The notes beneath the pieces were generated by a model. The model did no database searches and was not told the DNA's origin. It saw only the letters and a list, made by a program, of their open reading frames with translations. Below, piece after piece: positions 17,248 through 22,499 of a stretch of 26,403 nucleotides of DNA (positions within the stretch are counted from its first letter, which is position 1; each line of letters starts with the position of its first letter). Location: the NCBI GenBank assembly GCA_900547035.1, contig URFM01000049.1, positions 1 to 26,403 of the forward strand. The letters run 5' to 3'. The translations under genes were made by a program, and so were the position numbers. The DNA is from an uncultured Clostridium sp. (GTDB taxonomy: Bacteria > Bacillota > Clostridia > Lachnospirales > Lachnospiraceae).

Positions 17248-17967
17248 ATGGAGGAAACCATCTGTTTAATTAACCAGGCACACCAAGGGGATAAAACAGC
17301 CAGAGACAGGCTTGTAACGGAAAATATGGGACTGGTCTGGAGCATCGTCCGCCGATTTGGAGGAAGAGGCTGTGAAATGGAAGACCTTTTTCAGATTGGA
17401 ACCATCGGCCTGATGAAAGCCATTGACAAGTTCGACCCTTCCTTTGATGTAAAATTCTCCACTTACGCAGTCCCTATGATTGCCGGTGAAATCAAGCGGT
17501 TTCTGCGGGATGACGGAATGATTAAGGTAAGCCGGCCATTAAAGGAACTGGGAATCCGGGTGAAAAGCGTCAGGGAGAAGATGGCGAAAACCACGGGGAG
17601 AGAGCCCACCATCGAGGAAATCGCAGAGGCCTTGGGAACCAGCCGTGAGGAGGTGGCGGCCTCCCTGGAAGCGGGGGCAGAGGTAGAATCCCTTTACCGG
17701 CCCATGAATTCCGGTGACAGCGACGGAGCCTGCCTCTTAGACCGGCTGGAGGAGGAAGAGAGCCAGCAGGAGAAACTGTTGGATCGTATGGTATTAAGAG
17801 AACTTTTGACCGGACTGGAGGAAAAGGAGAAGGAGATTATCCTGCGCCGGTATTATCTGGGGCAGACCCAAACCAGAATCGCCACCGATTTAGGGATTTC
17901 ACAGGTGCAGGTATCACGGCTGGAGAAGCGGATTTTGAAGAATATGAGGCGTAAGATAGAGAATTAG
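17248..17967 (+). CDS. sigF: Forespore sigma factor SigF
   Basis: The protein has 239 residues. RNA polymerase sigma factor of the sporulation sigma-F/G type. Region 2 (MEDLFQIGTIGLMKAIDKFD, then FSTYAVPMIAGEIKRFLRDDG) and region 3 (KVSRPLKELG) are present. Region 4.2 is the helix-turn-helix TRIATDLGISQVQVSRLEKR. It starts 4 bases after spoIIAB with a poor ribosome site (AGGTGACGCT), suggesting translational coupling. Order and context distinguish it from sigG, which normally follows spoIIGA-sigE. Confidence 0.96.
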   Translation: MEETICLINQAHQGDKTARDRLVTENMGLVWSIVRRFGGRGCEMEDLFQIGTIGLMKAIDKFDPSFDVKFSTYAVPMIAGEIKRFLRDDGMIKVSRPLKELGIRVKSVREKMAKTTGREPTIEEIAEALGTSREEVAASLEAGAEVESLYRPMNSGDSDGACLLDRLEEEESQQEKLLDRMVLRELLTGLEEKEKEIILRRYYLGQTQTRIATDLGISQVQVSRLEKRILKNMRRKIEN

Positions 17968-17997
17968 GTAACAGCTCAGGACGTCCTGAACTGTTAC
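17968..17997. repeat. 30-bp palindrome after sigF
   Basis: GTAACAG-C-TCAGGACGTCCTGA-A-CTGTTAC, a near-perfect palindrome starting right after the sigF stop. Its half resembles the end of the element at 8614-8629 (15 of 16 bases for the opposite arm). It may act as a terminator for sigF, but the T-tract (18012-18019) is separated from it by about 14 bases. Confidence 0.75.
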
Positions 17998-18020
17998 AAT
18001 AAAGATGTTACTTTTTTTTA

Positions 18021-18049
18021 TTGACTAAACTTTATTTTTGTCGTATACT
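18021..18049 (+). promoter_or_regulatory. Sigma-A promoter of ridA
   Basis: TTGACT (18021-18026), a 17-base spacer, then TATACT (18044-18049). A start of transcription near 18056 leaves a short leader before AAGGAGG and the ATG at 18089. Confidence 0.85.
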
Positions 18050-18088
18050 GAGATTAATCAATCAATGAGAATTAAGGAGGTATTTGTC

Positions 18089-18466
18089 ATGAGTTCTTTC
18101 CAGAAAATCGAGACATCCAACGCGCCTGCGGCCATCGGCCCCTATTCCCAGGCTTTTACGGTGGGAAATCTTCTGATTACATCCGGACAGATTCCGGCCA
18201 GCCCCGCAGACGGCAGTGTTCCGGAAGGAATTGAAGCTCAGGCCGAGCAGTCCATCAAAAATGTGGGAGCCATCCTTGAGGCCGCCGGAACCAAATTCGA
18301 GAACGTGGTCAAGACCACCTGCTTCCTTGCGGATATGGGTGATTTTGCCGCCTTTAACGCAGTATATGAGAAGTATTTTGTCAGCAAACCAGCCCGCTCC
18401 TGTGTTGCGGTGAAAGCCTTGCCAAAGGGAGTTCTGTGCGAGGTTGAGGCCATTGCGGTCCTCTAA
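18089..18466 (+). CDS. ridA: RidA family reactive intermediate deaminase
   Basis: The protein has 125 residues, the standard length. It hydrolyses reactive enamine/imine intermediates such as 2-aminoacrylate formed by PLP enzymes. Family motifs are APAAIGPYSQAF, LITSGQIPASP, NVGAILEAAGTKFENVVKTTCFLADM, FAAFNAVYEKYF and PARSCVAVKALPKGVLCEVEAIAV, including the active-site arginine in PARSC and the terminal E-x-I. The start at 18089 follows AAGGAGGTATTTGTC. An upstream in-frame start at 18038 precedes the -10 box and cannot be used. A terminator lies 19 bases downstream. Confidence 0.96.
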   Translation: MSSFQKIETSNAPAAIGPYSQAFTVGNLLITSGQIPASPADGSVPEGIEAQAEQSIKNVGAILEAAGTKFENVVKTTCFLADMGDFAAFNAVYEKYFVSKPARSCVAVKALPKGVLCEVEAIAVL

Positions 18467-18485
18467 TCGCCCCATATTCCCAAAC

Positions 18486-18525
18486 AAAAAAGTCATGAGT
18501 CCGTCTGTGAACTCATGACTTTTTT
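18486..18525 (+). terminator. Rho-independent terminator after ridA
   Basis: Perfect 15-bp arms (18486-18500 and 18511-18525, AAAAAAGTCATGAGT and its complement) around a 10-base loop, with a T-tract on one side and an A-tract on the other. It can serve both strands. Confidence 0.92.
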
Positions 18526-18670
18526 GTTACGAGCACTTAGCGCCTGTCCTTTAGGCGCTTACGTGCGATACATCCCGGGCACTTGGCGAGGTCTCATCGA
18601 GCCTAGTACCCGGGATTGTTACGAGCACTTAGCGTCTTATCTTTAGGCGCTTACGTGCGTCACTTAGCGC
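18526..18670. repeat. Intergenic repeat cluster, modules A-B-A plus partial A
   Basis: Module A (18526-18570, GTTACGAGCACTTAGCGCC ... TTTAGGCGCTTACGTGCG), module B (18573-18614, CCCGGGCACTTGGCG ... GAGCCTAGTACCCGGG), a second module A (18616-18659), then a fragment CACTTAGCGCC (18661-18671). The last fragment contains the stop codon of the minus-strand regulator gene. The order B-A seen at 16339 is contained within this A-B-A order. Confidence 0.87.
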
Positions 18671-19350
18671 CCCGCCTCATCCGCTCCGGATTCCGCCTGT
18701 AAATTCCGCAGGTGAAGATATACCGTGTTTTTGGAAAGTCCCAGCCGCTCCGCCACTTTGGGAACGGCATTTTTCAGATTGAAAATATCTTTTTGGTAGA
18801 GAATAGCGATGATTTCCTTGTTTCGGTTGGTGGATGGGATGGTTCCGTCATGTTCCACCTGGATTCTGGCTTGGGAGATAGATTCCTCAATCAGTTCGTC
18901 CGCGTTGGCCGCAAATGTCTCCAAAACGTCTCCTTTTGTCCCGGATGTCTGAAACAGTTCCTCAATCAGGGTGTATAAAGGTACGTCCTGATAGAAGTTG
19001 ATGCACAAAAGACCGATAATCTGACCATTTTCGCCGTTAATGGGGATGGTAGCAGAGCGAATCGGCGTCCCGCTTTTGCTGCGGCCAAAATAAATCCTGC
19101 CCTTGCGATGGTCTTTGCTGCGCTGCATTTCCCCCAGGAGCTGCAGGGCGAAATCCGTAATGGGCGCCCCCTCCTTCCTGCCGGAATGATAGCCGTTTAC
19201 CACCTTGATGGCAGCGCAGTCCAGGTCCTCCAGACTGTGGAGTACAAATTCAAAACTGCTGCCAAAAAATTCAGCCAGCCCTTCCAGTACGGATTCGTAA
19301 GACTGGAGAACCAGACGGTCTTTTTGACTGAGTGTGCGCTGGGTGTTCAT
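18664..19350 (-). CDS. YheO-type PAS and helix-turn-helix transcriptional regulator
   Basis: The protein has 228 residues. The N-terminal YheO-like PAS domain spans ~12-130 (LEGLAEFFGSSFEFVLHSLEDLDCAAIKVVNGYHSGRK; GRSKSGTPIRSATIPI; GQIIGLLCINFYQD). A C-terminal HTH_22-type domain lies at ~170-220 (NRNKEIIAILYQKDIFNLKN; VAERLGLSKNTVYLHLRNLQ). It is probably a ligand-responsive DNA-binding regulator. The ribosome site ACGAGGA precedes the ATG by 8 bases. It converges on ridA, and such regulators are often found near ridA, which suggests amino-acid-derived ligands. It is divergent from the methyltransferase pseudogene. The C-terminus ends inside a repeat fragment. Confidence 0.88.
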   Translation of the reverse strand: MNTQRTLSQKDRLVLQSYESVLEGLAEFFGSSFEFVLHSLEDLDCAAIKVVNGYHSGRKEGAPITDFALQLLGEMQRSKDHRKGRIYFGRSKSGTPIRSATIPINGENGQIIGLLCINFYQDVPLYTLIEELFQTSGTKGDVLETFAANADELIEESISQARIQVEHDGTIPSTNRNKEIIAILYQKDIFNLKNAVPKVAERLGLSKNTVYLHLRNLQAESGADEAGR

Positions 19351-19418
19351 AGCGGGGTCCTCGTTTCCTGAATAAATTGACGGCGGGCCGCGCCACCGCA
19401 GTCTGCGTCATCGGAATC

Positions 19419-19448
19419 AGTATACCACGCTTTTGGGATGGTTTGCAA
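19419..19448 (-). promoter_or_regulatory. Probable promoter of the YheO-type regulator
   Basis: On the minus strand: TTGCAA (19443-19448), an 18-base spacer, then TATACT (19419-19424), about 70 bases upstream of the start codon. The -35 is imperfect. Confidence 0.5.
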
Positions 19449-19466
19449 TCGTCTCTTAATTTCTTA

Positions 19467-19499
19467 TGTCTGTCAAAAGCAGGCCTTCGTTGACAGACA
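19467..19499. promoter_or_regulatory. Inverted repeat overlapping a -35 box, possible operator
   Basis: Perfect 10-bp arms TGTCTGTCAA (19467-19476) and TTGACAGACA (19490-19499), 13 bases apart. The right arm contains the -35 TTGACA of the methyltransferase promoter. The left arm lies just upstream of the regulator's own promoter. This suggests an operator for the adjacent regulator. Confidence 0.5.
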
Positions 19500-19518
19500 G
19501 TTGAGCCGGTGATATAAT
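19490..19518 (+). promoter_or_regulatory. Consensus sigma-A promoter of the methyltransferase remnant
   Basis: TTGACA (19490-19495), exactly 17 bases, TATAAT (19513-19518). Both boxes match the consensus fully, although the gene behind it is broken. Confidence 0.9.
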
Positions 19519-19524
19519 TCCAAA

Positions 19525-19540
19525 TAGTTAGCCATAACTA
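19525..19540. promoter_or_regulatory. TAGTTA/TAACTA operator at the +1 region
   Basis: TAGTTA-GCCA-TAACTA (19525-19540), a perfect 6-bp inverted repeat beginning 6 bases after the -10 box. A related palindrome sits in the same place at the ahpC promoter (21890-21909). A repressor site is the simplest reading. Confidence 0.65.
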
Positions 19541-19578
19541 ACAAAAAAGACGGCACTTATGGAAAGGAGGCGGAGGAA

Positions 19579-19934
19579 ATGTCATTTTTTCAAAATACCC
19601 GTAAGCCGGAGGGGCTGGGTGGAAAAATCGTCGAAATTAAACCGTGAGGCCATTCAGGAGGGAAACTGCCAAATCCTTTACGGCAATGTGATGGAACTGC
19701 CTTTTGAAAGCCTTCGAGCAGGTACGCCGGGTACTGAAAAATGATGGGATTTTTATGATTTGCAATGAGTGTTCCGGGGAAAATCCAAAAGATAAAAAAT
19801 GGGAACGCATGATAGCGGGAATGAAAATTTATACCAGTCAGGAACTGCTGGACACGCTGAAAAAGGCTGTTTTCCGGGAACTGAAAGCGGACAGGAATGA
19901 AAAGGATTGGATTTGTATTGTGGGTAAAAAATGA
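19579..19934 (+). pseudogene. Class I SAM-dependent methyltransferase, internally deleted
   Basis: A good ribosome site (AAAGGAGGCGGAGGAA) precedes ATG 19579, and the start MSFFQNTRKPEGLGGK is the usual beginning of a small SAM-dependent methyltransferase. That frame soon hits a stop (19651). Later family parts appear in other frames: SSKLNREAIQEGNCQILYGNVMELPFES (ends near 19711), then KAFEQVRRVLKNDGIFMICNE to the stop at 19934. Two out-of-frame deletions explain this: one removes the SAM-binding motif I region between GGK and SSKLN, the other removes the segment before KAFEQV. The product cannot be functional. Promoter and operator remain intact. Confidence 0.85.
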
Positions 19935-19943
19935 TAAACCCGG

Positions 19944-19972
19944 GAATAAAAAAATGAAACTTCGCCATACTA
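19944..19972 (+). promoter_or_regulatory. Sigma-G promoter of the spoVA operon
   Basis: GAATA (19944-19948), 17 bases, CATACTA (19966-19972). This matches the published B. subtilis sigma-G consensus (GHATR, 17-18, CATNMTA) at every position. It lies 44 bases upstream of the first ORF of the operon, as expected for a late forespore gene set. Confidence 0.8.
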
Positions 19973-20016
19973 CCCATCAGAACCAATCATTCTGAACGAA
20001 AAGGATGTGAGCAAAT

Positions 20017-20280
20017 ATGGGAATTGGAAAGCATTTGCTGGGGCTGGCGGCGGTGGCTGCGGCTCTGGCACTGACGGGGCTGTTGGTGTGGTACGGCCTG
20101 TTTCGGGTGGATGGGGCGGATTCCGGTCCTAACGGAACACTGGTCCGGGAGCAGAGGGAAATTGACAGGGGCGGCGAAGACTCAAGCCGTCAGGCTATTG
20201 TCCTGGGGCCTGCCGTGCTCCGGGAGCAGGAGGCCTATGTGACCGCCCCTGATTTCCTGGTGGTGGAGCATTCCCTATGA
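20017..20280 (+). CDS. Small membrane-anchored protein, first gene of spoVA operon
   Basis: The protein has 87 residues. A single N-terminal hydrophobic segment (LLGLAAVAAALALTGLLVWYGLF, ~7-29) could be a membrane anchor or signal peptide. A hydrophilic ~58-residue tail with no cysteine follows (REQREIDRGGEDSSRQAIVLG). AAGGATGTG lies 7 bases before the ATG. Its stop overlaps the spoVAA start (ATGA at 20277-20280), and it lies directly behind the sigma-G promoter, so it should be made in the forespore with the SpoVA proteins. I do not recognise the family. A role in the DPA channel or in inner-membrane assembly is inference from position. Confidence 0.75.
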   Translation: MGIGKHLLGLAAVAAALALTGLLVWYGLFRVDGADSGPNGTLVREQREIDRGGEDSSRQAIVLGPAVLREQEAYVTAPDFLVVEHSL

Positions 20281-20900
20281 GCCAGACCGTATATCTCATG
20301 CTGCGCAAGATGACGGACATCAGTTCGCAGGTAGTCCGGTTGGGAGACGCGGCAAAAATCCTCTGCCAGGACGAAACAGTCGAAAACCGCCTGAAGGCCA
20401 TGAAAATCCTTCGCATTTCATCGGGGAAACGCCGCCGCTATGTGATGGAGGTTACGGAAATACTTGAGCTGATCCAGAACGAACTGCCTTCGGTCCAGGT
20501 GGAAAACCTGGGAGAGACTTCTTTTATCATCGCCTACAAGCCATCCGAAACCGAAAATCCGGTATGGCAGTGGGCGAAAACCATTTTTGTATGTCTGGTA
20601 AGCTTCTGCGGTGCCGCATTTGCCATTATGACTTTTAACAATGATGTGGATGTGACGGATGTATTCCAGGAACTCTACCTGCTGGTGATGGGGCGGGAGT
20701 CAGATGGCTTTACGATACTGGAGCTGGGGTATTCACTGGGGCTTGCTCTCGGAATTCTGGTGTTCTTTAACCATTTTGCCGCAATAAAGCTGAATACGGA
20801 CCCGACGCCTCTGGAAGTGGAGATGCGCCTTTATGAGGACAACATCGCAAAAACCCTGATCGCTCAGCAGGAGGAACAGAAACAGAAGGAGAAGACATGA
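20277..20900 (+). CDS. spoVAA: Stage V sporulation protein AA
   Basis: The protein has 207 residues (206 in B. subtilis). The N-terminal ~90 residues are soluble (VYLMLRKM ... VVRLGDAAKILC), as in the Bacillus protein. Two membrane segments follow (IFVCLVSFCGAAFAIMTFNND; YSLGLALGILVFFNHFAAIK). The end, DPTPLEVEMRLYEDNIAKTL, matches the Bacillus PSPLEVEM region. Part of the SpoVA complex that moves Ca-dipicolinic acid into the developing spore. The stop overlaps the spoVAB start. Confidence 0.93.
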   Translation: MSQTVYLMLRKMTDISSQVVRLGDAAKILCQDETVENRLKAMKILRISSGKRRRYVMEVTEILELIQNELPSVQVENLGETSFIIAYKPSETENPVWQWAKTIFVCLVSFCGAAFAIMTFNNDVDVTDVFQELYLLVMGRESDGFTILELGYSLGLALGILVFFNHFAAIKLNTDPTPLEVEMRLYEDNIAKTLIAQQEEQKQKEKT

Positions 20901-21325
20901 TAAGATATCTGTTTTTGGGATTCATCGGCCTGTGTGCAGGAGGGGTAATAGCAGCCGGTGTATTTGCCTTTCTGGTAATGATTGGCGTTTTTCCAAGACT
21001 GATTGGAAAAACCAGCACCAAGAAGTACATTCTTTTGTATGAAACGGTGATTATTGCAGGAGGGGTACTGGGGAACCTTGCGGATCTGTACGAGCCTTTT
21101 TTGGTGGCTGGTGAATTTTGGGGACAACTGCTGCTTGGAATTTTCGGAACAGCAGTAGGTATTTTTACCGGATGTCTGTTCATGTCCCTGGCGGAGACGC
21201 TGAAGGCTCTTCCGACAGTTGCCCGGCGCATCCGTCTGGCAGTGGGGCTTCCCTGGCTGATCCTGGCCCTGGCTCTGGGGAAGCTGACCGGTTCCCTGAT
21301 TTATTTTATTAATGGGTTTGGATAA
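20897..21325 (+). CDS. spoVAB: Stage V sporulation protein AB
   Basis: The protein has 142 residues (141 in B. subtilis) and is almost wholly membrane-embedded, with about four helices: YLFLGFIGLCAGGVIAAGVFAFL; YETVIIAGGVLGNLADLY; LLLGIFGTAVGIFTGCLFMSLAE; LAVGLPWLILALALGKL. It begins with ATGA overlapping spoVAA and acts with SpoVAA. It ends just before spoVAC. Confidence 0.93.
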   Translation: MIRYLFLGFIGLCAGGVIAAGVFAFLVMIGVFPRLIGKTSTKKYILLYETVIIAGGVLGNLADLYEPFLVAGEFWGQLLLGIFGTAVGIFTGCLFMSLAETLKALPTVARRIRLAVGLPWLILALALGKLTGSLIYFINGFG

Positions 21326-21350
21326 CCTGTTTGTACTGGAGGAAACTCAT

Positions 21351-21812
21351 ATGGAAATTGACCAAAAGAAATATGGAGACTATGTCAAAAAAGTAACGCC
21401 CGTTCACAGTCTTGGATTATCAATGGTACGGGCTTTTCTGACCGGCGGGACCATCTGCCTGCTGGGACAAATCATTACCAACACCCTGACCGGTCCCATG
21501 GGAATGGGGCGGGAAGAAGCGGCGGCCTGGACCCTGCTGGCGCTGATTTTTCTCAGTGTGCTGCTGACGGGCCTTAACCTGTTCCAGAAAATCGTAAAAT
21601 TTGGCGGAGCGGGAGCTCTGGTGCCGATCACAGGTTTCGCCAACTCGGTAGCGGCCCCTGCGGTGGAATTTCAGGCAGAAGGAGACGTATTTGGAGTAGG
21701 CTGCAAGATTTTCACCATCGCCGGTCCGGTAATCCTTTACGGGATCTTCAGCAGCTGGCTGCTGGGGGTGATCTACTGGATCGGAGGCAGTATGGGGTGG
21801 ATTTCGATGTAA
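21351..21812 (+). CDS. spoVAC: Stage V sporulation protein AC
   Basis: The protein has 153 residues, close to the B. subtilis 150. The start MEIDQKKYGDYVKKV is preceded by CTGGAGGAAAC; an upstream ATG at 21312 overlaps spoVAB and lacks a good site. Family signatures are RAFLTGGTICLLGQ, FGGAGALVPITGFANSVAAPAVEFQAEG and FGVGCKIFTIAGPVILYG. SpoVAC is the mechanosensitive channel component for DPA passage. In most spore formers spoVAD and spoVAE follow directly; here they do not, and the next gene is ahpC behind its own promoter. Confidence 0.95.
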   Translation: MEIDQKKYGDYVKKVTPVHSLGLSMVRAFLTGGTICLLGQIITNTLTGPMGMGREEAAAWTLLALIFLSVLLTGLNLFQKIVKFGGAGALVPITGFANSVAAPAVEFQAEGDVFGVGCKIFTIAGPVILYGIFSSWLLGVIYWIGGSMGWISM

Positions 21813-21854
21813 AATATCTGTTCCCGGGGATTTTTTTCAAGAAGGCAAATCGCC

Positions 21855-21884
21855 TTGACATGGAGGAGCGGACTCCTTTATACT
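21855..21884 (+). promoter_or_regulatory. Sigma-A promoter of the ahpC operon
   Basis: TTGACA (21855-21860) followed 18 bases later by TATACT (21879-21884), or 17 bases later by TTATAC. It lies just upstream of the palindromic operator. Confidence 0.85.
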
Positions 21885-21889
21885 CTCGA

Positions 21890-21909
21890 TAGTTAGATAC
21901 AACTAACTA
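21890..21909. promoter_or_regulatory. TAGTTAG-N6-CTAACTA operator of ahpC
   Basis: A perfect 7-bp inverted repeat (TAGTTAG/CTAACTA) with a 6-base centre, starting 5 bases after the -10 box and so covering the transcription start. It resembles the operator at 19525-19540. The repressor is not in the window. The half-sites recall DtxR-type iron-repressor boxes more than PerR boxes, but this is a guess. Confidence 0.7.
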
Positions 21910-21935
21910 CAAAAAGAAAAAAGGAGGAATCATCC

Positions 21936-22499
21936 ATGTCTTTAATCAACAAAGAAGTAAGCGATTTTACCCTTCAGGCCTATCACCAGGGAGCTTTTAA
22001 AACGGTGACAAAAGAGGAAATCATGGGGAAATGGAGCATTTTCTTCTTCTATCCGGCAGACTTCACCTTTGTGTGCCCTACGGAGCTGGAGGATTTGGCC
22101 AATCTGTATGAGAAATTTCAGGAGGCGGACTGCCAGGTGTATTCCGTATCCTGCGACACCCATTTTGTCCATAAGGCGTGGCACGATGCCTCGGAGCGGA
22201 TTCAGAAAATCCGGTATCCCATGCTGGCGGACCCGACCCACGCGCTGGCAAAGGATTTTGAGGTTTACATTGAGGCCAACGGCATGGCGGAGCGGGGGAC
22301 TTTTATCGTCAATCCGGAGGGAAAGATAGTGGCCTATGAGGTCAATGCCGGAAATGTGGGAAGAAACGCTCAGGAGCTGCTGCGCAAGCTTCAGGCCTGC
22401 CAGTTCGTCCATACCCACGGCGATGAGGTGTGCCCCGCAAAATGGCAGCCGGGCGCGGAAACTTTAAAGCCCAGCCTGGATTTAGTGGGGCAGCTGTAA
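21936..22499 (+). CDS. ahpC: Alkyl hydroperoxide reductase subunit C (typical 2-Cys peroxiredoxin)
   Basis: The protein has 187 residues, the usual AhpC length. It reduces hydrogen and organic peroxides. FYPADFTFVCPTELEDL holds the peroxidatic C47 with its T44 and P40. EVCPAKWQPG holds the resolving C166. GTFIVNPEGKI and NVGRNAQELLRKL are also typical. The ribosome site AAAGGAGGAATC precedes ATG 21936. The stop TAA overlaps the start of the reductase gene (TAATG at 22497-22501), so the peroxidase and its reductase are made together. Confidence 0.97.
   Translation: MSLINKEVSDFTLQAYHQGAFKTVTKEEIMGKWSIFFFYPADFTFVCPTELEDLANLYEKFQEADCQVYSVSCDTHFVHKAWHDASERIQKIRYPMLADPTHALAKDFEVYIEANGMAERGTFIVNPEGKIVAYEVNAGNVGRNAQELLRKLQACQFVHTHGDEVCPAKWQPGAETLKPSLDLVGQL

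Noticed and set aside
18526..18670. CRISPR-like array because of repeated modules
   Set aside because: The units are imperfect palindromes of two kinds joined directly, without regularly sized unique spacers, and no cas genes are present.
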